Positions 22,831 through 33,880 of a DNA stretch of 64,000 nt are shown piece by piece (positions within the stretch are counted from its first letter, which is position 1; each line of letters begins with the position of its first letter). Source of the DNA: Margaritifera margaritifera (Eukaryota > Mollusca > Bivalvia > Unionida > Margaritiferidae); NCBI GenBank assembly GCA_029931535.1, contig JAQPZY010001554.1, positions 2,356,001 through 2,420,000 of the forward strand. The letters run 5' to 3'. The notes under the pieces are model-generated. The model searched no databases and was not told where the DNA came from. It saw only the letters and a list, made by a program, of their open reading frames with translations. The translations under genes were made by a program, and so were the position numbers.

Positions 22831-24978
22831 ATGCAGGAATTTTCCCTCCCCCTCATCTTCAGATTTTTCTGGATTAACTCTTTGGTCTCAGCTTCTTTGG
22901 CGGTCTGTGAGGCCCCTCCAGAAGGAGGGACTGGACGTTCGAGGAGTCGATTGCCTCTTCCCCACAGAGAGGAGAAGACGAACACTTCTCATGTTCAAGA
23001 CAGTGTATACGCCTCAGATAGCAGGTTGCTCTCTCCTGTTAGGGAGGTGGAGCACAGTGACAGCGGGTCGCTCCCTCCTAGCAGGGAAGTAGAACACCAC
23101 AACAGTGGGTTGCACCCTCCCATTAGGGAGGTGGAGCACCGAGACAGTGGGTTGCTCCCTCCCATTAGGGAGGTGGAGCACCAGAACAGCAGGTTGTGCC
23201 CTCCTGTTTGGGAGGAAGAGCACTGCGACAGCGAACTGCTCCCTCCCTTTAGGGAGGTGGAGCAACACAACACATCTCATACTCATGGTAGTGTGTTGCT
23301 CCCTCCCACTCAGGAGGTGATGCACTGCTCCCATAGCTTCCAGGGTAGTGTGTCATGACCCCCAGAGTGGGGGTATCAGCACCGCACCCTCCTGAGTGAT
23401 ATAACAGTTGAAGATGATGTTCTCTCCGATTATCACTCGTCAGCCTCACGGTATGGAGACAGGGTACAGACTGAGTACCCCCCTCTACCGTCCCATTATG
23501 TGCAGGATTGAGAGTCTGCCCACTGGGCTCGGGCTAAGGAAAGGGAACAGATTGGCATGCCCCCCACCCTATTATCCCAATGAATCTATGGGGCCCTCCA
23601 ACTCAAGGCCCTTGGTCCACTATGCCCCTGCTGGCTACTGGACCTTGCCCTCATAGTCAAGGTGATGATGCGGTTCGTGTCCCGCCATCATCAGGTGGCC
23701 TCAACGCAGAAGGCTTGAGGTGTCACATCATCACAGGCGGTCTGGCCTCCCCACTGGAACTCACACTGGACTACGGGTGGTGGTGCAGAGTGCTCCTATG
23801 CCCCCTCCACCATCAAGGGACAGAGTGATGCCCACCCACTCTCAGACTCAGAGTGTACCAGATGATGACAATGTCCAATCTATTCTCATTGATTCAAATG
23901 AGTTCAAGACAGAAACAGCGGCACTGACACCTCTCAGGCCCACCCCCTCCCCTCAGCTGGAAGAGGAGGAAGAGGTCTGGTCCTTTGATAAACCTCTTAC
24001 CCCTGGAATTGTGCTCCAAACCAAGTGGTACACAATCCAAAAAGATCAATTCCATTATGGAAAAGATCTTGCTTCCCCCTCATTTCCCAATTATTCTCTC
24101 ACAGAGGTTTTTGCTAGGCCAAAATGTAGCTCGGCAATGTTGAGGGTGGTTTGTCCCTCCCTCGACACTGGGACCCCTGGTCTCTTCTGCCAGTTACAGC
24201 GGCCTACCAAACCTCCCCAATTGGATGCTGAAGAGGCCAAAGTGGGCATTTCTATGGGAGCCTGGGCTCGCTTTCCAATAAAAACAATAAATGCCATGGA
24301 GCAGAAAACCCGGTTACTCGTAACCATTGTGTCGCATTCCGATCTATTCTCAGCAACTGCGTTTAGTATGCTGAGAGAGGCCTCCTTGATCCAGCCACAT
24401 TACAAAGTGTGCTGAAAGCGGTGGCCAAGACGTCTCGGCATGCGCTTTCTGTTGCAATGGCTTTATTGGCAGAATTTCTGCACATCCGCTGTGGCATTGC
24501 ATTGGACTCCTTGAAGGTCTTACTTAACCACAGTAAAGACCTTCTAAGGGCTGCTCCGCTTGAAGCCGAGACCCTCTTTGGGGGCCTCATACCAACTGTG
24601 GCTTCACAAGACTTGCTTGATCATCAACATCGATCCTTTACATTCACTCCTGGCCATCTGCCAAGTTCTTCAAGCAGCCGTAAACCCAGCCCAAACTGCA
24701 ACCTCAAACTAGACCTCCTCCGCGTCCGTTGGGTCGATGGCGCCAAGGTCACAGCAGACCCCAAAAGAGAAAGTTCCATAATCCTCCCTTTTCCACTGGA
24801 AAAAAGAGGGGGAGACAGCCCTAGGGATCTAATCCCTCTCCTCCCATGCATCCCCCTCCTGAACAACCCCATAGGTGCTCACCTAGGCCTCTTTTCAGAG
24901 GCTTGGTCAAGCATCACGGACGATGAATGGGTCCTCTCCATTGTGAACGAGTGTTATCGACTCCAGTTCCGAGAATAA
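22831..24978 (+). pseudogene. DIRS gag-like region (ORF1), frameshifted
   Basis: Three overlapping open stretches in different frames (22831-23358, 23720-24415, 24409-24978) read as one decayed product. The first contains about seven copies of a 14-residue repeat of the type LPPIREVEHRDSG, encoded by 42-bp DNA units. The third includes leucine-rich helical sequence (VAKTSRHALSVAMALLAEFL). It ends with AWSSITDDEWVLSIVNECYR, which resembles the sequence just upstream of the reverse transcriptase in DIRS elements. I infer a Gag role from position; no zinc knuckle was seen. Confidence 0.65.
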
Positions 24979-24984
24979 CCCCTG

Positions 24985-25560
24985 CTATCAAGGACCGCCA
25001 TTCTCTTTCCCCAGTCTAATCTGGAGAAAGTGATGGAACAGGTGCACACCTTTTTGCAGAAAGGGGCAGTTGAGAGGGTCCTGAATGATCAGTCTTCCAC
25101 CTTCTACTCTTCCTGGTCACCAAGAAAAGTGAGAAATTTTGGATCATAATCAATCTCTCCCCAGTCAACCAGTTTCTTCTGGAGGAACCTTTCAAGATGG
25201 AGACAACCTCATCGATTCAGAACACACTTCATCCGTCCGATTGGGCAGTCTCCATTGACCTTCAGGATGCCTACTTGCACATCCCGATTTTTCCTCCACA
25301 CCGCAATTCCGGGTTCTGCCATTCGGAATCTCGTCCGCACCCAGAGTCTTCACTCGAATTATGGGAGTGGTTGCGGCCTACCTTCGATTACTGAGAACAC
25401 CAATTCTCCAGTATTTCGTTGACTGGCTGATCCACAATGTCCAGGTTCAGTCCCTTCATCAGGATCTTTTCCGTTCTTGGTCCGCCATAACTCGGTTGGG
25501 TCTTTGACCAAACCTTGAGAAGTCAGAACTCATTCCATCACAAGACTTTGTTTACATGGG
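24985..25560 (+). pseudogene. DIRS reverse transcriptase domain, broken
   Basis: NLEKVMEQVHTFLQKGAVER begins the fingers region. After a frameshift near 25110 the frame gives LVTKKSEKFWIIINLSPVNQ and FKMETTSSIQNTLHPSDWAV then SIDLQDAYLHIPI, which carries the first catalytic Asp. Another shift near 25300 leads to a frame with APRVFTRIMGVVAAYLR, and the YxDDW-type motif appears as YFVDWL, so one of the paired Asp residues is gone. SIDL.DAYLHIPI with APRVFTR and VVAAYLR is characteristic of DIRS-type enzymes rather than Ty3 or LINE ones. The enzyme is inactive as read. Confidence 0.85.
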
Positions 25561-26205
25561 GATGAACGTCCTCACAAACCAGAACTCGGTCTGGGTTCCA
25601 CTGGATCGGGTAGATCAAATCCTGGCTCTTCAAGAGGTGCTACGAGCAAAAACATTGTTATCTGCTTGTCCTTTAGGACATCTCCATATGCGCCCTCTAC
25701 AGTTCCTCCTCCTCGCAAGGTGGAAACCACACAGAGATTCTCTATCCAATCCCACTAGGATGGGATTTTCACCACCACTTACTCTGGTGGAGGAGTCGGG
25801 ACAGATTCCTGGCTGTGGTCCAAATGCATGCACCCGACCCCCACTCCTATCTGTTCGCCAATGTGTCAGATTCCGGTTGGGATGCTCATTTAGAACTGGA
25901 GGGCATAATTCTCCAGGGTCTTTGGAATCATCCCTCCACATCAACAACCAAAAAATGAAAGCAGTATTTCTAGCATTGCAAGGATGCATCGACAGAGTAA
26001 GGGGTCACTGCATCATGGTCTCCTCAGACAACACATCTGTCGTAGCATATCTACAACGTCAGGGAGGCACATATGCCCCTTTTCTTTGCATGGAGGTCTG
26101 GAACCTCCTCCAGTGGGTAGCCTCATAGGATATCACAATTCGAGTTCACCACATTCTGGGTAAGAAGAATGTATTAGCGGACAGCCTGTCCAGGACAGGT
26201 TGAGC
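25561..26205 (+). pseudogene. DIRS RNase H domain, broken
   Basis: The frame from 25556 contributes MGMNVLTNQNSVWVPLDR. A second frame gives FANVSDSGWDAHLELEGIIL, then the first frame resumes with MKAVFLALQGCIDRVRGHCI and SSDNTSVVAYLQRQGGT. After a stop near 26128 the sequence reads DITIRVHHILGKKNVLADSL followed by SRTG. SD.GWDAHL, SDN..VVAYL..QGGT and H..G..NVLADSLSR are the usual DIRS RNase H signatures. Frame changes make it non-functional. Confidence 0.85.
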
Positions 26206-27330
26206 CATCCTCACGGAGTGGTCTCTTCACTGCTCCGTAACAGAGTCCCTGTTCACACTCTGGGGAAGACCCTTGGTGAACCTGTTTGCGACCAGGCTCA
26301 ACAACAGACTTCCCTTTTACGTATCTCCGGTCCCGGACCAGAGAGCATGGGCAGTGGACGCATTCAGCTTCCGGTGGGATCGGCTATTCGCATATACCTT
26401 CCCACCATTCTGACTGCTACCTAAAGTTCTGCAAAAAGTCCAAACTTCCACTGTGCAGATCCTCCTCATCGCTCCACTGAGGCCTCAGCGATCATGGTTC
26501 AGTGATCTGCTAGACCTGTTGATCAATCGACCCAGGTCTCTACCTTACCGGAGGGATCTCCTGTCTCAACACCAGGGATCCCTTCTCCACAACAGCCCAC
26601 ACATTCTCCACCTTCATGCTTGGCTCATCTCAAGTGATCTCTCCGCTAGAACAAGTTTTCGGGCAGAGTTGCCAGTTGCATCATTCAGGCCAGGAGAGCT
26701 TCTACATCCAAGGTCTATGATGCCGGGTGGAGAATCTTCTGTGATTGGTGCAGTAGGAAACACGTTGATCCTATCTGCCCCTCTGTAACTTCCATTGCTG
26801 GTTTTCTTTTGTTCCTTTTTGAGACCAAAAGATGTTCAGTATCCACTATCAAGGGCTATCGAGCTGCCATCTCCAACACATTTAAATTCTCTCAGGGCAT
26901 GGCAATCGGTTCCGATTCGTAGATTACCGATCTTATTAAGTACTTTGAGCTCCAGAAACCCGTCTCCCGCTCTCTTATGCCAAGATGGAATCTTTCTTAT
27001 GTTTTGTGGTCTTGAACCAAAACCCCCTATGAATCACTGAGCGAAGCCTCCTTTCAGGACCTCACACTCAAGACTGTGTTCCTACTCGCTCTCACGTCTG
27101 TGAGACGACGAAGTGAGATTCATGCCTTGTCTATTGACACTGGCTTTCTCCGGTTTAATGGGAATTAAGATTCTGTCTCCCTCCTCTGCCAACCAGGATT
27201 TCTCGCTAAAAAACAGAGCACAGTTATTTTTTCTCTGGGGTCCATCGTTCCAGCACAACATGTAGTTCAGAGAGACACCAACCTTCTATAAGATGAACCT
27301 CTCCCTCTATGGTGAGTACATTACATATTC
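26206..27330 (+). pseudogene. DIRS tyrosine recombinase region, broken and C-terminally short
   Basis: After the RNase H come LFATRLNNRLPFYVSPVPD and RAWAVDAFSFRWDRLFAY, typical of the linker in DIRS elements. The recombinase N-terminal part appears in pieces: KVYDARWRIFCDWC, then STIKGYRAAISNTFKFSQG. The core follows as LKTVFLLALTSVRRRSEIHA, which has the first catalytic Arg context of tyrosine recombinases. The HxxR box and the nucleophilic Tyr are not visible before the internal complementary region at 27387, so the end is deleted or degraded. Frames shift several times. Confidence 0.75.
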
Positions 27331-27386
27331 TCTGTTTTTGATCAGTTTAACAAAGCATCAGCCTACCCCCCTAACTGACAAATTCA

Positions 27387-27495
27387 GCTAAACAATAGCG
27401 ACAGGATAAGTAATTGCTGCTATTAAAATGTAGTTTGGGGGGGGGGGGAGTAAAAACTACTTTTAATTATGCAATACTTACCTGTCACTATTGTC
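27387..27495 (+). repeat. DIRS internal complementary region
   Basis: 27388-27427 is the reverse complement of 22318-22357 with one mismatch. 27461-27495 is the reverse complement of the right terminus around 27660-27694. Between them lies a run of 13 G with tgtagttt and aaactac flanks, matching the complement of the extreme right end (27700-27727). This is the template that lets DIRS elements rebuild both ends through a circular intermediate. Confidence 0.9.
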
Positions 27496-27585
27496 AAATT
27501 CCCTCCCCTGCTGTGACGTCTTGCATAATCGTCATCTATGAAAAAGATGACACAGGAACAGACTGGAGTGCAAAGGTCATACTAA

Positions 27586-27727
27586 CCTTTTCTCCACTCT
27601 GTGGGAGGATGTATTCACATCGAACGGATGGTGATTTTCGGCAGGAAATAGAATAGCTAAATAATAGCGACAGGTAAGTATTGCGTAATTAAAATTAGTG
27701 TTACCCCCCCACCAAAAAACTACATTT
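27586..27727 (-). repeat. Right inverted terminal repeat and right end of the DIRS element
   Basis: The reverse complement repeats the left terminus (ccttttctccactctgtggg, gaggatgtattcacatc, ggtgattttcggcaggaaat). The extreme end acccccccaccaaaaaacta followed by cattt is matched by the centre of the internal complementary region, placing the terminus close to 27727. Confidence 0.85.
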
Positions 27728-27829
27728 CAACACATTATTGGCTATAGCATGCCAAGGACATGAGAGTTAATAACTAATAACGGTATGAATGGCCTACAGC
27801 ATGCAATACATGCTTCACCTGATCATCAT

Positions 27830-28016
27830 ATTGTCTCAAGTCTAGTTTTAATGGCACTTTCAACATTATTGGCTATATCATGCCAATGAAATGGGAGCTG
27901 ATTGCCCTTCCCAAAGACACTCTGAGGTAGCCAAGCCAAGCTGGCCTGGGTGGGTATCAAACCTGCAACCCTTATATTACAAGTTCGAAGCTTTACCAAC
28001 TGAGCTACCATGGTCC
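27830..28016 (-). mobile_element. tRNA-derived SINE (second type)
   Basis: Read from 28016 downward: ggaccatggtagctcagttg then gtaaagc (A-box) and ggtttgatacccac (B-box), followed by a body with tttgggaagggcaatcagct. It is contiguous with the 108-bp tandem array at 28019, and the array may have grown from its flank. Confidence 0.7.
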
Positions 28017-28018
28017 AA

Positions 28019-28575
28019 TCTGAAGTCTGGACCAGCACTTTAGGACATGCTGGTGAAATTGGCGACTCTGGTGAAATCGGCAACCTAACATGTTTAAGTG
28101 CTCAATTTTAAAATTTGATGGAGTTAATTAAAACATTTGCATTATCTGAAGTCTGGACTATCACTTCAAGACATGTTGGTGAAATTGGTGACCTGAAATG
28201 TTTAAGCGCTCAATTTTAAAATTCAGTGGTGTTAATTAAAACATTTGCAGTGTCTGAAGTCTGGACTATCACTTCAAGACATGTTGGTGAAATTGGTGAC
28301 CTGAAATGTTTAAGTGCTCAATTTAAAATTCAATGGTGTTAATTAAAACATTTGTGATATCTGAAGTCTGGACTATCACTTCAAGACATGTTGGTGAAAT
28401 TGGTGACCTAAATTGTTTAAGTGCTCAATTTTAAAATTCAATGGTGTTACTTAAAACATCTGCAGTGTCTGAAGTCTGGATTATCACTTTAAGACATGTT
28501 GATGAATTGGTGACCTAAAATGTTAAATTGCTAAATTTAAAAACTGAGAGATGTTAATTAAAACATTTGAAGCAT
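28019..28575. repeat. Tandem array of ~108-bp units, about 5 copies
   Basis: Units start tctgaagtctggactatcac at 28019, 28145, 28253, 28360 and 28468, and share gacatgttggtgaaattggt and gttaattaaaacatttg. The middle three spacings are 107-108 bp and the units are very similar, so the array is young. It lies downstream of the FN3-4 exon in the intron. Confidence 0.93.
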
Positions 28576-28744
28576 CATGCAATCATATGCAAGATTAGAA
28601 CTTGGAAAATTTAAAGCTCTGTAAGTTGCATCCATGTTTTATTCCTGTTCTCTACTACCATGCTCCACGTTAGGTTCTTAAATGCCGCATCCAGATGGGT
28701 AGGGGTAAAAATCTAAAAGGTTGATGATCAACAGGGATACCTAC

Positions 28745-29053
28745 CATCTTCATCTGTTCGTACCACAATAGGATGAGAAAGAGGCCCATCTCCAACACTG
28801 GTATAGGCCAAGACCCAAATTTTATAAGCTGTCCAAGTGGATAAAGATTGAAGCAATATTGAACGAGCTTCACTGGCTACATCTTCAACTTGGGCATCCT
28901 TTTCTGTACTGCGAGTAGAATTTTCCACAAAAAGAATTTTATAGCCGACAATTCGTCCATTTTGCTGGTCTGGAGGTGGGGGCTTCCAAGTGACTTCAAT
29001 GCTTCGAGAATTGATGGGCTTGCCGCTAACGGCTTGGGGTGGAGCGCTGGGGA
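28745..29053 (-). CDS. Lar: LAR-like RPTP exon: complete FN3 domain 4
   Basis: Acceptor AG at 29055-29054 and donor GTAGGT at 28744-28739 bound 309 nt, phase 1-1. The product starts VPSAPPQAVSGKPINSRSIE, has the core VTWKPPPPDQQNGRIVGYKI, then LQSLSTWTAYKIWVLAYTSV, and ends PLSHPIVVRTDEDG, the last codon being split. LSTWTAYKIWV...A.T.VG.GP and VRTDED are diagnostic of FN3-4 in LAR proteins. The exon carries one potential N-glycosylation site (NST in VENSTRS). A ~108-bp tandem array lies about 170 bp downstream in the next intron. Confidence 0.95.
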
Positions 29054-29730
29054 CTATGAAGACAATGGAATGATGGGAATGATGAACAAAAGGAAAGAAA
29101 ATTAAATAAACAAAACATAAAAAGATGAAGCATGCAACTTATAAATAATTTGACCATCACAGTTTAAAAGAAAAGTGAAGTTCTGAGAAAAATTTGCTTT
29201 GTGTCATGAAGCAACATTTTTCTAAGTATATTTTTTTACTAAACCCTCTACTGAAACTTTCTCTTCATGTATTTTTGAATTGATGACTATCATCCACACT
29301 TTTGTGTGATGCAAACTTCCAACAGTTTTTTCCTAAGCGCCATTCAAGTATGTGGACCTGACAAAATATGGATTTCCTAACTCCTCACTTTAGTTAAGAC
29401 CTTAAAAGGCCCTGTGAATGACTAGGATTTCATAATTTCATTTCATCTTAAGCAAAATTAGGATAACAATTTTAATCCTACAAGGTAAGGAACTGAGAAA
29501 ACTATGCTCGATTCTTAGCTGCAGACCTACATCCATTCATTCTCTTGAATGTGGATCTTTATTAGAAAAAGTCCTGATAAAAAACCCTACCAATCAGGTA
29601 TAAAACTACTACATTCTTTACTTGCTGTAGATAGCTCGAAAAAACTTTCATGCACATTAAGGAAGTCTGGGAACAAAGAAACTTTAAATCATTAAACTTT
29701 CATTTTGGAAATAATGCATGTCTAAGATTC
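29054..29730. other. Intron sequence, nothing recognised
   Basis: AT-rich sequence upstream of the FN3-4 acceptor. There is no open frame beyond the exon shadow. Confidence 0.4.
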
Positions 29731-29923
29731 GGTTTGGTTTAGTTCTGGTGTTTTATAGCACAGCAAAACCTGAAGGTCATATCATGATGCAGCAAGTTGA
29801 GAAAAGTGATTTGCCCAAGGACACACTGCAGAAGCTGATCTGGGCTGATCTGATGTTGGGAATCAAACCTGCATCCTTCTTGTCACAGGTCTAATGCTTC
29901 AGGTCCTGAGCCACTGCAGCTCC
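29731..29923 (-). mobile_element. tRNA-derived SINE (main type), diverged
   Basis: Read from 29923 downward: ggagctgcagtggctcagga (A-box region), B-box-like ggtttgattcccaac, the conserved body ccttgggcaaatcac, and a 3' tail ending in ccaaacc. It belongs with the copies at 39421, 48241, 48757 and 62562. Confidence 0.7.
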
Positions 29924-30204
29924 ATTATGAGCAATGAAAGAGACTCCTTTCAAACCATGTAGAGATGGAACATTTTTTTTAAAAACCCACAAAAATCTGA
30001 TACAATTGGCTATAGCTCCAACAACCGTATAGTTTGCAATTTGAAGATGGAATAGTAGTTCAAAAATCTGACCAAGTGTTGAACCTGATAATTGAAATCA
30101 TAAAATATTACCATTAATGGCTAGTACAGTTGAAGATGTTTATATTACATCCAAAGTAACTATCTTGGGAGATTCTTTATAAGAACCTTGTCCTTTTAAA
30201 TTTG

Positions 30205-30392
30205 TCTGTTTGTTTGGCTTTTAACAGCACATCAACATATGAAAGACTATATAGTAATGAGGCAATAGAATTAAAGTACCTTTCCACAGACACACCACAA
30301 TAACTGAGCCGGGCTGATCTAGACAGAATTTGGACCACGATCTTTGGCTTGCAAATTCGACACTCTTAAGAGTGAGCCTCTTTGACTACCTT
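30205..30392 (-). mobile_element. Old tRNA-derived SINE remnant
   Basis: A body similar to the main SINE (aaagtacctttccacagaca, gagccgggctgatct) and a degraded tRNA head remain. It is too diverged to define the ends. Confidence 0.45.
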
Positions 30393-31351
30393 ATCCTTTC
30401 TTTTTTGTTTAAGGTTAATTAGGAGAGGCATAAATTAGGAATTATGGATGGTATGACCTTCAGATGACCTTGACCTTTACTGTGCTGAACCTCCTTGTGA
30501 TCACATGAGTGATATTTGCAGTCTGAAGGAAAATTCTTGAAATTCAATTTTGTACAGGTTACTTATTCACAGTAAAATGGAATTCAAACTTGATTTTGTT
30601 GGAACTCACAATGATGATTTTTCAGAACAGACAGCAGTACGTAATGATTAACCTTTATCACTAAGCTGAAAAGATGATTGGTCAGTGGTCCACTGGAGTG
30701 GCCATGAAACCTTGGGATTTGACATCTCATAGAATATAAAAGTGGACAAGATTCAGAAGAATTACAGCACTCACAAAATCACCATGATGACAAATGAAAC
30801 AGAGCAATCTATAACAATGGAAAAGAAGTTTTACAGTGTTTCAAAGCCTATTTAAAACTAATATTACGCCACTGAATCTCTGGAAATGTAACAATTTTGG
30901 TAAGTATGTGTATAAAATAGAAGACATTGTATCTGCAAACCAAATAAAATCTTTGTTACAAAAGTGCACTTTTTTAAATCTCATAATCTGTTCAAATTAT
31001 TAATCTATTCAAATTTTGCAATCTGAATTCTTTTACCTAGTTTTTCATCATATCTGAAACTTCCAAATCTGAGTGATCTGAGAATCCTATCAGATTCTGT
31101 GGCATCCTGGACTTTTGAATGTTAATGCTGAGCATTCAAATGAAAAATTCAAAAGTATTCAGGTTAATTTGAAAATATTTATGTGAACAGTTATTCGACC
31201 AAAATAATGCGAGTCCATTGGACACTTGCTTGATCTGGAAAGTGTCCATAAAACAAATGTGATTCTATGGACACACTTCCTTGGTCTAAGTGGCTGGAAA
31301 AACCATATCAGTGTAAACATAACTTAGGTTTCACTGTATTTGATAGAACTG

Positions 31352-32047
31352 CAGTAAAATGTTGATTATATGGATGCCAATTATCCGTATTCACCCATAC
31401 AGACTACTACTGTGACCCCCAAATTGTTATTTATTAGAATGCACATGTACCTATAAATGAAACTAACTTGCCAAACATTACACCTACCTAAAACAGTAAC
31501 ATAAATCACATACACAATAAAATATAATCTCATACAATTATAATTACAATGGTACTATGAATAGCTAAATTATCATTTTAAATTAAAAATAAATGTTAAT
31601 CACCTACCCCCACAGGTGTGAAGAGAATCCACATCAGCCAAGTTTACCTTTAATCAAAACCCTTGGACACTTTTGTTCACAAGGCCACACATAAAATGAC
31701 CGTCCATCACACGGTGTTATCATTTCATCATCAATATTCTGAGTAGATTTCCGATATGCATGAAGCACAAACGTAAAATCCTATTATAAATTTTAGTATT
31801 TAATTAAAGTATCTTATTTATATTTTTATTATTTCTACTTCCTTTGCTCTTTAACATGCCATTTGTCTACAGTTATTAATATTTATTTAGTTACTGATTT
31901 TAATACAGTCAAACGTAAATTTATCAGAACAATATACTCCACATACTTCCATTCAGTTCTACTTTTTGACTAAAATTTGATCATCCAGGCGACTGATTAT
32001 CCAAAATCTATGCCCACTGATAGGTCCATATAATCAATGTTTTACTG
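31352..32047. mobile_element. Non-autonomous TIR element (about 700 bp)
   Basis: The left end CAGTAAAATGTTGATTATAT and the reverse complement of the right end CAGTAAAACATTGATTATAT differ at only two of the first 20 positions. A TA follows the right end. Termini starting CAGT with TA targets are usual for pogo/mariner-related elements. No transposase frame is present. Confidence 0.7.
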
Positions 32048-32247
32048 TATTGTGCAAACAAAAATTAGTGGCTAAGCAGCACAAAGTTAGCTCTTTAATT
32101 ACTATGAATTCAATTCTTTTTTGGTGGGATATCACTTTTCATGGATTTTTGTTTCCTACAACCTAGAATTTAAATATTAAAATTAAAACAGTGTTGCTAT
32201 TAATGTCATATGTACCAGAGGTGTATTCATTAATTTAAATGCTAATG

Positions 32248-32922
32248 TACAGTGGTCCCTCACTATAATGCTATTCAGGAACCATGAATGTGTATCGTGA
32301 TATAGGTGAGGTCACCTTATACTGGGGTATATTATATAGAAAAAAAATTCAACCAATACAGTGGAATCCATCACAATACCCATGTTATATCAGGGACTGT
32401 TATACTGAGGTGCTTCATAGTGAAATCCATGACAATATTCGTGTTATATCAGGGACTGTGTTATACTGAGGTGCTTTATCATGAAATCCATGACAATATC
32501 CGTGTTATATCAGGGACTATGTTATACTGAGGTGCTTTCTAGTGAAATTCATGACAATACTTGTGTTATATCAGGGACTGTGTTATACTGAGGTGCTTTA
32601 TCATGAAATCCATGACAATACCTGTGTTATATTAGTAACTGTGTTGTACTGAGGTGCTTTATAGTGAAATCCATGACAATATCCGTGTTATATCAGGGAC
32701 AGTGTTATACTGAGGTGCTTTATAGTGAAATCCATGACAATACCCATGTTATATCAGGGAATGTGTTATACTGAGGTGCTTTATAGTGAAATCCATGACA
32801 ATATCCGTGTTATATCAGGGACTGTGTTATACTGAGGTGTTTTATAGTGAAATCCATAACAATATCCGTGTTATATCAGGGACAGTGTTATACTATGATG
32901 TTTTATAATGAGGACCACTGTA
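32248..32922. mobile_element. TA-flanked TIR element with internal 61-bp tandem repeats
   Basis: The element 32250-32920 begins CAGTGGTCCCTCACTATAAT and ends TTATAATGAGGACCACTG, with TA on both sides (32248-32249, 32921-32922). Its interior is about nine copies of a 61-bp unit (gtgttatatcagggactgtg, ttatactgaggtgctttata, gtgaaatccatgacaatac) running almost end to end. Open frames here (32284-32530) follow the repeat. No transposase. CAGTGGTCC-type termini with TA targets suggest a pogo/mariner-mobilised element. Confidence 0.88.
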
Positions 32923-33880
32923 TATATAAATCTTTCTTCAACCAAAAACACTGATGCCCATGAAAATAAATGAATTCACAGTAGGTTAACTACTTTTTCA
33001 CTGTATGAACTGACACTGGCTGAAAAGCATTTTGGAGCATTCAACATATTTAACAAAAACAGACCAATACAATACAAATTTAAATATGGCTTCACAGTAA
33101 ATACAATGTGAATACTGTCTACCCTGAGTGAAGGTAAACAAAACTAATTATACTTCAAATTATAAACATATGATTAATGAAATGGGGCTCACCATCTATC
33201 ATTGTGGGGAAATATGAAAAAGAATTAAACACTGGCTTATTTCTAGTTTAAAAATACAGTAAGAGGTTACAATACTACAAAACAACAATGAACATAATAG
33301 TAGTGATATATATTTTCAGAAGAATATTTATACAACTATATATAGATAAAAATAGAAGAAAAAAAAGTACAGCTAGAAGACTCAGAATAAGAACGACTAA
33401 AACAACAATCATCAAGGTTATCAATGACACTTGTTCTAAATAACACTGACATTGGGAAATCATTTTTGGCAATCATGACTGGGTAAAGCATCTGATTGGA
33501 AAATCAATCATCATTTCTGGAAGAAAAAGAAACACATAATTTTCAAGACTTGTTTAATGAGTAAAAAAAAATTGAATTATTCTGAATTAACACTTTTCAC
33601 CCTAAACAGACTCTGGTACCCGCTACTTTTGGTACTTCTCAGTAAAACAGTGAAAGTCTTCATTCAAATGCTTGCATGCCCTCTTCATTTCTTCTCTTTG
33701 TAAAGACACAATTATTTTTATTTTATCTCCCATTTTTCTTTAAATGCTGATCATTCTGTATAATGATTTTAGACCTACATTTGTAAATATTTCTCCCCTC
33801 TCCCAATCATGATGATTCAATTTCAGTGTTAAAGAAAACAAACAATTATCCAGAAGCCAAATTATAGATGCTTCACTTAC
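32923..33880. other. Intron sequence before the FN3-3 exon, nothing recognised
   Basis: AT-rich. The minus frame at 33275-33472 is hydrophobic but shows no motif and no splice context. Confidence 0.4.

Larger units (their letters stand above)
22318..27727 (+). mobile_element. DIRS-type tyrosine-recombinase retrotransposon, nearly full length, decayed
   Basis: About 5.4 kb inside the FN3-4/FN3-5 intron, opposite in strand to the LAR gene. It has inverted terminal repeats (22318-22430 and 27586-27696) and an internal complementary region at 27387-27495 that is complementary to both ends. It also has degraded frames in the order gag-like, reverse transcriptase, RNase H and tyrosine recombinase. 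Family knowledge: DIRS elements lack a DDE integrase and insert a circular DNA by a tyrosine recombinase, so there is no target duplication. The ends given here come from aligning the internal complementary region to the two termini. Multiple frameshifts and stops mean it is not autonomous. Confidence 0.9.
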
